A DNA stretch of 64,000 bases. Source: Pseudoalteromonas atlantica. Its GTDB lineage: Bacteria > Pseudomonadota > Gammaproteobacteria > Enterobacterales > Alteromonadaceae. The notes below the pieces were generated by a model. The model searched no databases. It had not been told where the DNA came from and saw only the letters and a list, made by a program, of their open reading frames with translations. Position numbers and translations under genes: made by a program. This document shows positions 56,901 to 64,000 of this stretch, piece by piece. Where the stretch lies: the NCBI GenBank assembly GCA_007988745.1, contig BJUT01000016.1, forward strand, positions 1-64,000, in the 5' to 3' direction. The first letter of the stretch is position 1, and each line of letters starts with the position of its first letter.

Positions 56901-56929
56901 GTGATAAAAAAGTGATAACTTTGTGAGAG
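56901..56929 (+). promoter_or_regulatory. three 11-bp-phased direct repeats upstream of the spondin unit
   Basis: GTGATAA at 56901-56907 recurs at 56912-56918, and GTGAGAG follows at 56923-56929. Each start is exactly 11 bases after the one before, about one helical turn. Head-to-tail repeats with this spacing are the known binding pattern of OmpR/PhoB-type regulators. The first spondin gene starts 57 bases after the last repeat, and an OmpR-type regulator lies in the same unit, so autoregulation is possible but inferred. Confidence 0.5.
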
Positions 56930-56985
56930 TTTCTTGAGGTGGTTATTCAATACTTAGTCTGAATCATCACTTACAGGAAATAATA

Positions 56986-57687
56986 ATGAAAGCTTCAGCA
57001 TTTACAGTTGCAACCCTTTTAGCAGTAGCTAGCCAATCAACATTGGCAGCAGAGCTAGAAGTAGAAATTACTAACCTTACTAAAGGCCTTTACTTTACAC
57101 CGGTACTAATAACAGCACACGATAGCGAAGATAAACTATTTGAAGTTGCAACCGAAGCCTCTGCTGCACTGCAAGCAATGGCTGAAGGCGGCGATATATC
57201 AGCACTTGTTACTCAAGCGTCAGCATCGAGCAGCGATATTGCAGAAAACCCAGCGGCAGGCCTTTTAGCACCCGCGGCGTCTGCAACAGCAGAGCTCACA
57301 ACTACCGATGGCAACGAATACCTATCTGTAGCGGCTATGTTACTGCCAACCAATGATGGCTTTGTAGGCCTTGATAGCTGGAAAGTTCCAACAGAAGCAG
57401 GCACCTACACTGTTTACCTCAATGGTTATGATGCAGGTACAGAAGCAAATAACGAACTTGTAGTAGAAGGCTCGGGTGCACCTGGTGTATTAGGTATCCC
57501 TGCTGCGCCGGGCGGCCAAGCTGGTACTAACGGCACAGGTATTACAACTGGCGATACAAATACGATGGTGCACATTCACCCAGGGGCCCTTGGCGATGAT
57601 GACCTAGAAGGTGGAAACAGTGATTTGAATAACACTGTACACAGATGGTTAAACCCCGTTGCAAAATTAACTGTGACGGTTAAATAG
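56986..57687 (+). CDS. secreted spondin-domain protein
   Basis: This is a 233-residue exported protein with a signal peptide of about 21 residues (TLAAE). Nearly all of the mature part is a Spond_N domain: EVEITNLTKGLYFTPVLITAHD, an ALQAMAEGGD helix, LLPTNDGFVGLDSW, YDAGTEANNELV, and the end MVHIHPGALGDDD with VAKLTVTV. In animals this domain belongs to extracellular matrix proteins; in bacteria its role is unknown. It is followed 11 bases later by a paralogous lipoprotein and then a two-component system. Phased repeats lie upstream. Confidence 0.85.
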   Translation: MKASAFTVATLLAVASQSTLAAELEVEITNLTKGLYFTPVLITAHDSEDKLFEVATEASAALQAMAEGGDISALVTQASASSSDIAENPAAGLLAPAASATAELTTTDGNEYLSVAAMLLPTNDGFVGLDSWKVPTEAGTYTVYLNGYDAGTEANNELVVEGSGAPGVLGIPAAPGGQAGTNGTGITTGDTNTMVHIHPGALGDDDLEGGNSDLNNTVHRWLNPVAKLTVTVK

Positions 57688-57698
57688 GAGAGTTAATT

Positions 57699-58433
57699 AT
57701 GTCATCTCTTTCTAATTTTAAAAAAAGTGCGCTTATTTTACTGTTAGCCAGCTCACTATCCGCATGTGGCGATAACGATAATAACGACTCTATTGAAGAG
57801 CAAGAACCTGTGGTTGTTGTAGAGCCCGAACCTGTTGTTTATGAGTTTACTATCACTTTTAGTAACTTAACGGCTGGACAACCACTATCACCACTCTCGG
57901 TCATTGCATTTGATGAAACCCCACCATGGAAATTTGGTGAGACGGCTTCTGTTGGTTTAGAAATGATTGCTGAAAGCGGCGCTAATGAAGAGTACCTTAG
58001 CGATGAAAATGCACTTGCTTCAGCCTCGGCTGAAGGCGGCATTGGCCCTGGCGAAACAACCTCTGTAACCCTTTTAGTTGATGCACAAGATGTTCTTAAT
58101 TTATCTTTTGCTGCCATGCTTGGGAATACAAATGACGCTTTTACCGGTCTTAGTTCTGTAGATGTATCAACATTGGAAGTAGGCAGTTCAATATCACGAA
58201 CGACGCCCGTTTACGATGCAGGTACGGAGGCGAATACAGAAACAGCTGACACTGTGCCTGGTCCCGCTGCTGGCGGCGAAGGGTTTAACGAAATACGCGA
58301 CGATATTGCCGATATAATCACAATGCACCCAGGTGTTGTGTCTAATCAAGATGACTTATCAACCTCTGCACTAGGTGCTGAACATAAGTTTGATAACCCA
58401 GTATCAAAAATCGTGATCACTCGTACACAGTAA
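57699..58433 (+). CDS. spondin-domain lipoprotein
   Basis: This is a 244-residue protein with a lipoprotein signal (LSAC at about residue 23) and an acidic linker rich in Asp, Asn, Glu and Val (about 24-48). The Spond_N domain (about 49-244) reads YEFTITFSNLTAGQPLSPLSVIAFDE, AMLGNTNDAFTGLSSVD, VYDAGTEANTETADTVPGPA and ITMHPGVVSNQDDL. It is a clear paralogue of the gene before it but is membrane-anchored. The pair may have come from duplication. The response-regulator gene starts 58 bases later. Confidence 0.85.
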   Translation: MSSLSNFKKSALILLLASSLSACGDNDNNDSIEEQEPVVVVEPEPVVYEFTITFSNLTAGQPLSPLSVIAFDETPPWKFGETASVGLEMIAESGANEEYLSDENALASASAEGGIGPGETTSVTLLVDAQDVLNLSFAAMLGNTNDAFTGLSSVDVSTLEVGSSISRTTPVYDAGTEANTETADTVPGPAAGGEGFNEIRDDIADIITMHPGVVSNQDDLSTSALGAEHKFDNPVSKIVITRTQ

Positions 58434-58491
58434 AACAGCTTGTAATGGGGATGTGAGGCGACACGGATGTCCCTTTTTTACGAGGTTAACT

Positions 58492-59217
58492 ATGCGGCAC
58501 GAAAAAATACTGGTAGTAGAAGACGACAGAGAAATAGGGCAATTAATAACAACTCAACTTGCTGCGTTAAATTTGCATGTTGATCATGTTGTAAGCGCTG
58601 AGCTCGCACTTAAAAAAATAGCAAAACAACCTTACGGGCTTATTTTACTGGATATAAACCTGCCACAAATGGATGGCTTAAGCTTATGCCGTAAAATTAA
58701 AGAGCACTACCCTACCATTTCCGTTATTTTACTTACCGCGCTCAGTAGCGATATGGACCGTGTAATTGGCCTTGAAATGGGTGCTGATGACTATATTTGC
58801 AAACCCTTTTTTGCTCGCGAATTACAAGCCCGCGTTAAAACACAATTACGCCACCGCTCACAGCTTCTAGCAATTCAAAATAACGAAAACGACAACCCGA
58901 GCAGCGAACAAAGGCTAAATATTGGCTCACTCAATATTGAGTTTAGCTCACATCAAGTTTATTTAGACGAACAAGCACTTAACCTCACCGCCACTGAATT
59001 TGATTTACTGGTATATTTTGCTCGCCACCCAAACCATGTTTTTAGCCGCCAGCAATTGCTCGACAAAGTATGGGGGTATCAGCACAGCGGGTACGAGCAT
59101 ACCGTTAACTCACATATAAATAGGTTACGCGCCAAACTTGAGCTACATCATCAAGCGCCTATTATCGAAACCGTTTGGGGCGTTGGCTACAAACTAAATC
59201 CAAGCCAACTTACTTAA
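58492..59217 (+). CDS. OmpR/PhoB-family response regulator
   Basis: This is a 241-residue regulator. A receiver domain (about 1-115) has the phosphoacceptor Asp54 in LLDINLPQMDG, acidic pair in VVEDDRE, and the switch Lys in GADDYICKPF. A winged-helix DNA-binding domain (about 140-235) has LTATEFDLLVYFARHPNHVFSRQQLLDKVWG and TVNSHINRLRAKLE. An AGG stands 6 bases before the ATG; the frame extends 13 codons upstream without family likeness. The cognate kinase gene follows 10 bases later. It may control the spondin genes ahead of it. Confidence 0.92.
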   Translation: MRHEKILVVEDDREIGQLITTQLAALNLHVDHVVSAELALKKIAKQPYGLILLDINLPQMDGLSLCRKIKEHYPTISVILLTALSSDMDRVIGLEMGADDYICKPFFARELQARVKTQLRHRSQLLAIQNNENDNPSSEQRLNIGSLNIEFSSHQVYLDEQALNLTATEFDLLVYFARHPNHVFSRQQLLDKVWGYQHSGYEHTVNSHINRLRAKLELHHQAPIIETVWGVGYKLNPSQLT

Positions 59218-59227
59218 GAGCCTTATT

Positions 59228-60712
59228 ATGAACCTATCTTTGTATCAAAAATTAGCGGTGTCGTTGGTGGTTATATTTTGCTTTATTTGTGCACTCGTTT
59301 ACTGCTGGAGTAAACAACTAGAGCTCACCTCAAAACATCATGGCGAGCAAAACCTGCACTTAGCCCTTGCTGAGCATTTAGTACAAGATAACCCATTAAT
59401 AAAAGAGGGTGTATACGACTACGCAGCCCTAGAAAACCTATTTCATACCTTAATGTTATTAGGCCCCGCATTTGAGTTTTATTTTGTAGATGAAAATGGA
59501 AAAATCCTCACTTACTCAGCAGAGCCTGGTAAAGTTAAACGCACTCATATTAATTTAGCCCCCTTAAAAAAGCTGATTAACAACCCAGCTGCAGCGCCAA
59601 TTTATGGTGATGATCCAAGAAATAAAGCGCAGCAAAAAATATTCTCTGTAGCGCCTGTTTTTAATAACGATAAGCTGCAAGGGTACTTGTATGTAATTAT
59701 TGGCGGTGAAGCTTACGATACCTCTTTAAACACAATTAAAAATAATGACAAACTATGGCTTGCCGCATTATGGCTTGGAGCTGCACTTGCATTTTTACTG
59801 ATTGCGATGCTTATTTTACTGCGCTTTTTTACCAACCCTATTCAGCGATTAGCCCGTGATGTAAGCAATATTGAAGCAGCTAATTACAGCCTTACCGATA
59901 CCAAACTCAGCAACTATTCAACCCAAAAAAGTAACGAAGTGCACAGTTTAGGCCGTAACATTCAAGCCATGGTTACCCGGATTGACGAGCAATTTAAAGC
60001 ACTTGAGCAAAGCGATAAACAGCGCAAGGAGTTGCTTACTCACTTATCTCACGATTTAAGAACCCCCTTAGCCTCCTTGCAGGGGTTTTTAGAGGTGCTT
60101 AATCAGTCGGGGTCACAATTAAGCGCTCAAGAACAACAAGCATACTTACATGTATCCCTTAATAACTGCGCGCAGCTTAAACAGCTTATTGAACAAATTT
60201 TTGAATTAGCCCATTTAGAAAACGGTGAAATAAGCATACACAAAGAAACCTTTAATTTAGGTGAGCTTATTTACGATTGTATTGCTAAGTTTTCTCTAAC
60301 CGCCGAGAAAAAAGGCCTTAACTTAACGGTAGAGCCAGCAATTTGCGATTTTCCTGTTGTAGCCGATATTGCAAAACTTGAGCGTGTTTTAAGTAATTTA
60401 ATTGATAACGCAATAAGGCACACACCTAAAGGCGGCAGCATAGCTGTAAATGTTAAGCGTATTGATGAAAAGCAATTATTTGTGCAGGTTTCTGATACCG
60501 GCGTGGGTATTAAGCATGATGAGCTAAACGCGATTTTTAATCCGCATTACCAGGCTTCAAATTCAAATAATGAAGGGCGCCAACAAGGTGGCTTAGGGTT
60601 GGCTATTTGTAAGGGGTTACTAAAACTTATGGACAGTGAAATAAATGTACAAAGTGAGCTGGGCAAAGGCACTATGTTTAGCTTTAACTTGCCGCAAAAA
60701 ATAAAGGTATAG
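59228..60712 (+). CDS. sensor histidine kinase (HAMP, HisKA, HATPase)
   Basis: This is a 494-residue kinase. A first membrane helix (about 8-27) is followed by a periplasmic sensor of about 145 residues, a second helix (about 175-198) and a HAMP domain (about 200-250). HisKA follows with His275 in LSHDLRTPLASLQG. The HATPase has N box NLIDNAIRHTP, G1 SDTGVGIK and G2 GGLGLAICKG. It pairs with the regulator gene before it. The periplasmic part shows no domain I recognise, and since the two spondin proteins are outside the inner membrane, they could act on it. A hairpin overlaps its stop codon. Confidence 0.92.
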   Translation: MNLSLYQKLAVSLVVIFCFICALVYCWSKQLELTSKHHGEQNLHLALAEHLVQDNPLIKEGVYDYAALENLFHTLMLLGPAFEFYFVDENGKILTYSAEPGKVKRTHINLAPLKKLINNPAAAPIYGDDPRNKAQQKIFSVAPVFNNDKLQGYLYVIIGGEAYDTSLNTIKNNDKLWLAALWLGAALAFLLIAMLILLRFFTNPIQRLARDVSNIEAANYSLTDTKLSNYSTQKSNEVHSLGRNIQAMVTRIDEQFKALEQSDKQRKELLTHLSHDLRTPLASLQGFLEVLNQSGSQLSAQEQQAYLHVSLNNCAQLKQLIEQIFELAHLENGEISIHKETFNLGELIYDCIAKFSLTAEKKGLNLTVEPAICDFPVVADIAKLERVLSNLIDNAIRHTPKGGSIAVNVKRIDEKQLFVQVSDTGVGIKHDELNAIFNPHYQASNSNNEGRQQGGLGLAICKGLLKLMDSEINVQSELGKGTMFSFNLPQKIKV

Positions 60713-60731
60713 CCAACGTCTATACCTTTAG
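60703..60731 (+). terminator. hairpin over the end of the sensor kinase gene
   Basis: AAAGGTATAG (60703-60712) pairs with CTATACCTTT (60720-60729) across a 7-base loop. The TAG stop is in the left arm. The tail after it is not a clean T run. Confidence 0.55.
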
Positions 60732-60754
60732 AACATTACTTAATTTTGATTTTG

Positions 60755-62941
60755 TTAGTTTTTAATACCGGCTAAATCAAGCATAAATGCATAGTTTAGC
60801 GCAGTATCTTCTAGGCGTTTAAAGCGACCAGACGCCCCGCCATGGCCGGCTTCCATATCTATTTTAAACAGCAGTTTATTATCATCTGTTTTATAGTCAC
60901 GCAGCTTTGCAACCCACTTAGCTGGCTCAAAATATTGAACTTGTGAGTCATGTAAACCGGTAGTCACTAACATATTAGGATACGCTTGCTTTGAGACTTG
61001 ATCATACGGCGAGTACGACAGCATGTAATCGTAATACTCTTTTTCATTTGGGTTACCCCACTCACCATACTCATTGGTAGTAAGTGGTATGCTTGCATCA
61101 AGCATGGTGGTGACTACATCAACAAAAGGCACTGCTGCAACCACCCCTTTATATAACTCTGGTGCTTGGTTAACCACCGCGCCCATTAATAAACCACCAG
61201 CACTACCACCGTAGGCAAATATTTCGTCTTTTGCGCCATAACCTTGTGCCACTAATGATTTGGTTACATCAACAAAGTCGTTAAAAGTGTTCTTTTTAGT
61301 TAATAACTTTCCGTCTTCATACCATGGGCGTCCTAACATTTGCGAACCACGCACATGCGCTATAGCAAACACAAAGCCACGGTCTAATAAGCTTAAACGT
61401 GAGCTTGAAAAAGTAGGATCCATGGTGGCGCCGTACGAGCCATAACCATATTGCAATAACGGGTTAGTCCCTTCTTTTTTAAATGTATCTTTACGGTACA
61501 CTAAGCTTACCGGCACTTTTATACCATCGCGCGCACCTACAAAAATACGCTCCGAGGCATAGTTATCTGCGTTAAAATCACCTAACACGGCTTGCTGTTT
61601 AAGTAGGGTTTTATCACCCGATTTAAGGTCAATATCGTAAGACGAAACCGGTGTCGTCATACTGGTATAATAAACACGTAATTTGTCGCTGTTTATATCG
61701 TTGTTGCCATAGCTTGCAATGGTATAGGCACTGTCGTTAAAGCTTAGCGTGTGCTCATCTCCAGTCGATAAATGGCGAACAATAAGGCGCGACTGACCCA
61801 GTTCTCGCTCTTGATATACAAGGTAGTCTTTAAATAAATCAACGCCTTCTAGCTTAATATCATCGCGCGGCGCAATTACCGTTTGCCAATTTGCTTTATC
61901 ATGCGCTTTATCTACATCCACCTTCATAAGCTGAAAGTTAACCGCATTTAAGTTAGTGACGATGTAATACGTATTGCCAAGCTTTGAAATACTGTATTCT
62001 AGGTCGTCCTCACGCTCAATTAAGCGCTTAGGTTTTGCTTTATTATCATCTGCGCTGAGTACCGACATACCAGAGGCATTGGTGCTGCTGTGCCAAATAT
62101 ATATTTCTGAGCCATCTTTGCTCTTACTAATACCCGTGTAATAACTTGTATCAGCTTCTTCGTAAATAAGTTCATCATCGCTTTGCGGTGTACCTAACGT
62201 ATGGCGAAAAACTTGATAGCCAAGTAAGGTTTGTGCATCTTTTTTAATGTAGTAAAAGGTTTTATTATCGTTTGCCCAAATAACGCCGCCGTTTGTTCCC
62301 TCAAGCGTGTCTTCGAGTAATTGGCCTGTGGTTAAATCTTTTACCTTTATGGTGTAAATTCTACGGCTAACGGTGTCTTCCCCGTACGCCATTAAATTTC
62401 CGTTAGTACTTACAGATAAGCCACTAACAGCAAAGTAGTCGTGATCTTTGGCCAACGCATTTACATCTAAAATAACTTGCTGATCAGTGCCTTTAAAATC
62501 GCTACTGCGAACATAGGTAGGGTATTCGTTTTCGCCACGCGTTTGCGATGAATAAAAATAGTCGCCTTTTTTAACAGGCACCGAGTCATCGTCTTTTTTA
62601 ATACGCCCTTTTAACTCTTCAAATAACTTATCTTGCAATGTTTGAGTATGCGCAAGCATTGCCTCGGTATAAACGTTTTCAGCATTTAAGTAACTTATAA
62701 CGTCTGGTGCTTTACGCTCGTCATCACGCAACCAGTAGTAATCATCAATACGCGTATCGCCATGAATCGTCATTTCATGAGGTACTTTTTTAGCAATTGG
62801 CGCCACGGCGCTCACTGGTTTTTCTGTTTGTTGTGTTTGCATAGTAGTTGCTGTATCTGAAGGTGTACTTTTAGGCGCATTATCACAGCCGGCTAGCACA
62901 GCGAGTGATAACGCGGCTAGCGTGAATGAAGAACGAATCAT
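60755..62941 (-). CDS. lipoprotein prolyl oligopeptidase/oligopeptidase B (S9A)
   Basis: This is a 728-residue exported serine peptidase. The signal ends in a lipobox LAGC, so the mature protein would be lipid-anchored. A linker leads to the start motif VPHEMTIHGDTRIDDYYWLRDDERK, a seven-bladed propeller (about 95-460), and the hydrolase domain. The nucleophile is Ser580 in GGSAGGLLMG, with Asp in SQVQYFEPAKW-near LHDSQVQY and His in AGHGGASGR. Oligopeptidase B cuts after basic residues, prolyl oligopeptidase after proline; the family likeness is with PtrB but the specificity is not certain. It is a single gene on the minus strand. Confidence 0.88.
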   Translation of the reverse strand: MIRSSFTLAALSLAVLAGCDNAPKSTPSDTATTMQTQQTEKPVSAVAPIAKKVPHEMTIHGDTRIDDYYWLRDDERKAPDVISYLNAENVYTEAMLAHTQTLQDKLFEELKGRIKKDDDSVPVKKGDYFYSSQTRGENEYPTYVRSSDFKGTDQQVILDVNALAKDHDYFAVSGLSVSTNGNLMAYGEDTVSRRIYTIKVKDLTTGQLLEDTLEGTNGGVIWANDNKTFYYIKKDAQTLLGYQVFRHTLGTPQSDDELIYEEADTSYYTGISKSKDGSEIYIWHSSTNASGMSVLSADDNKAKPKRLIEREDDLEYSISKLGNTYYIVTNLNAVNFQLMKVDVDKAHDKANWQTVIAPRDDIKLEGVDLFKDYLVYQERELGQSRLIVRHLSTGDEHTLSFNDSAYTIASYGNNDINSDKLRVYYTSMTTPVSSYDIDLKSGDKTLLKQQAVLGDFNADNYASERIFVGARDGIKVPVSLVYRKDTFKKEGTNPLLQYGYGSYGATMDPTFSSSRLSLLDRGFVFAIAHVRGSQMLGRPWYEDGKLLTKKNTFNDFVDVTKSLVAQGYGAKDEIFAYGGSAGGLLMGAVVNQAPELYKGVVAAVPFVDVVTTMLDASIPLTTNEYGEWGNPNEKEYYDYMLSYSPYDQVSKQAYPNMLVTTGLHDSQVQYFEPAKWVAKLRDYKTDDNKLLFKIDMEAGHGGASGRFKRLEDTALNYAFMLDLAGIKN

Positions 62942-63028
62942 TATGAAATCTCTATAGTTTTTATTATTGGTGCTATTAAATATACCTAATAATAAAGCGT
63001 GGTGTAATTTAGTTTGTGAAGCTATGTA

Positions 63029-63052
63029 AAAAGGGAGCCGAGGCTCCCTTTA
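63029..63052 (-). terminator. intrinsic terminator after the GlyGly-CTERM protein
   Basis: AAAGGGAGCC pairs with GGCTCCCTTT over a 2-base loop, with a T run on the minus strand. It lies about 20 bases past the stop at 63075. Confidence 0.85.
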
Positions 63053-63074
63053 AAATAACGTGCTAGTTATAAAA

Positions 63075-64000
63075 TTACTTTTGTTTACGGCGACGCATAA
63101 ATGCAAACGGCGCAGCAAGTAATGTTAACCAAGCTAGTGAGCCCGATGAACCATTGCTTTCAGGCTCTGGTGTTGGCGTCACTGGCTGAGGGTCTGCAAT
63201 GGTATCGTTAACAACGATTGATACCATAGTTTCTTCGGCGCTAGTGCCTGATGCTTCACGCACTGTGTATGTAAAGCTATCTTCACCAGAGAACTGTGCA
63301 TTTGGCGTATAATCAATCGTGCCATCTTCATTCACGGTTGTAGAGCCATTTGCAGGTGCAGAAACCACCTCAACAGTTGATGCCACTAAGCTGCCTTTAA
63401 TTCTTACACCTTTATGGGCAGAGAATTCTGCGTTTTCTGTTTCTGAAGAAGCTACTGCGTCAAATACAAAACGCGACTCAGCCATATCATTAGCTAATAC
63501 ATCAATAGTCACTGTTTGTTCTTCATCAACTTCTACTGCATCTGCAGCTGTGTAATGGCTGCGATCTTTTGCAAAAGCTTGATATTGAATATCAACAACA
63601 CCGCCTTTGATTTGATCGACTAAGTAGCCACTACCAATAGCATTACCCGTTGGAACTGTGTCCAGCATTGCACCTACGTTGCCATCAGCAGACTCTACAC
63701 CCGCTGAGTAAGGTGCAGGTAAAGCAGGCACATCAATGTAGTTCATACGAACTTCATCAGTGCCTTCTTTTAAGATCACTTGGAACGTGTACTTATCACC
63801 TAAAGAACTACCCCAAAGCTCAACGTCATGCCATTCTACAACTACATAGCCGCTATCAAATTTAGCCACATAAAGATCACCGCCACCGCTCGTGCCACCC
63901 GCTAAATCAAAGTCAGCCCAAAGCGGCGCAATAACACCATTAGGTGTACGTGCATTAGGCATTGCTTGAGGGCTCCAAGAGTTAGTTGTATTTACATCTG
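63075..64000 (-). CDS. C-terminal part of a secreted GlyGly-CTERM protein, runs off the right edge
   Basis: Only the last 308 or so codons are in the window; the frame is open through 64000 without a start, so the ATG at 63962 is internal. The visible part holds a beta-rich region like NIDO/MAM-type domains (IAPLWADFDL, YVVVEWHDVELWG), an Ig-like/cadherin-like repeat region with DEEQTVTIDVLANDMAES and DGTIDYTPNAQFSGEDSFTYTV. A C-terminal sorting signal follows: Ser/Gly-rich stretch, a hydrophobic helix, and RRRKQK. This is the GlyGly-CTERM type recognised by rhombosortase and type II secretion. The catalytic part, if any, lies outside. Confidence 0.75.
   Translation of the reverse strand, partial: DVNTTNSWSPQAMPNARTPNGVIAPLWADFDLAGGTSGGGDLYVAKFDSGYVVVEWHDVELWGSSLGDKYTFQVILKEGTDEVRMNYIDVPALPAPYSAGVESADGNVGAMLDTVPTGNAIGSGYLVDQIKGGVVDIQYQAFAKDRSHYTAADAVEVDEEQTVTIDVLANDMAESRFVFDAVASSETENAEFSAHKGVRIKGSLVASTVEVVSAPANGSTTVNEDGTIDYTPNAQFSGEDSFTYTVREASGTSAEETMVSIVVNDTIADPQPVTPTPEPESNGSSGSLAWLTLLAAPFAFMRRRKQK

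Overview
This window reads as a chromosomal segment of a marine gammaproteobacterium, most likely Pseudoalteromonas or a close relative in the Alteromonadales. The basis is low-to-moderate GC as judged by eye, the gene order gppA-rhlB-trxA-rho, the unit hemC-hemDX-hemY with hemD and hemX fused, the unit lptM-lysA-dapF-DUF484-xerC-yigB, folM-folE-folX, and the many secreted peptidases and hybrid sensor kinases usual in that group. The genus is inferred, because no 16S or database search was possible. I see no rRNA, tRNA, CRISPR array, prophage or transposase gene. No gap between genes exceeds 300 bases; the longest (40869-41122) holds structured, unexplained sequence.

Layout. 1-4.8 kb: RNA metabolism and stress genes (gppA and rhlB leftward, trxA and rho rightward), then a MITE-like inverted-repeat element. 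4.9-9.8 kb: a TPR hybrid kinase with its own Hpt domain, a frameshifted DnaJ-related gene, and dbpA. 9.9-17.7 kb: a TonB-dependent siderophore receptor behind a Fur-box-like site, an M28 peptidase, a zinc-ribbon/Sel1 membrane protein whose ribosome binding site lies inside a long hairpin, an S9 peptidase and a DUF808 membrane protein. 17.8-22.2 kb: an MliC-like lipoprotein, ubiD, fre, a CBS protein and add. 22.3-30.9 kb: one leftward run of seven close or overlapping genes, cyaY-esterase-DUF2914-hemC-hemDX-hemY-MASE1/CHASE hybrid kinase, closed by a terminator over the last stop codon. 31-38.7 kb: the rightward lptM-lysA-dapF-DUF484-xerC-yigB unit, then a retropepsin-like protease, a HopJ-family protein, GNAT and DUF6482-like proteins and an RluF-like pseudouridine synthase.

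38.8-49.1 kb: a BlaI-type repressor with two dyad operators and an M56 peptidase fused to a TonB C-terminal domain, MAPEG and EamA membrane proteins, a GNAT/carbon-nitrogen hydrolase coupled to a SugE/Gdx exporter, an MBL-fold hydrolase, a penicillin-acylase-family protein and ycaO. 49.2-56.8 kb: a CHASE-PAS-GAF hybrid kinase, yceH, nadE, folM-folE-folX (tetrahydromonapterin synthesis), a YqaA-type membrane protein and a DUF4870 protein. 56.9-64 kb: two secreted spondin-domain proteins followed by an OmpR/PhoB-type two-component system, with three 11-bp-phased repeats in front of the unit; then a lipoprotein prolyl oligopeptidase and the C-terminal part of a GlyGly-CTERM surface protein that runs off the right edge.

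Most of the window is ordinary core genome. The parts that best merit a second look are the spondin/two-component unit with its phased repeats, the hairpin over the start of the Sel1 membrane protein, the structured gap between the MAPEG and EamA genes, the frameshifted DnaJ-related gene, and the coupling of heme-synthesis genes to a sensor kinase.
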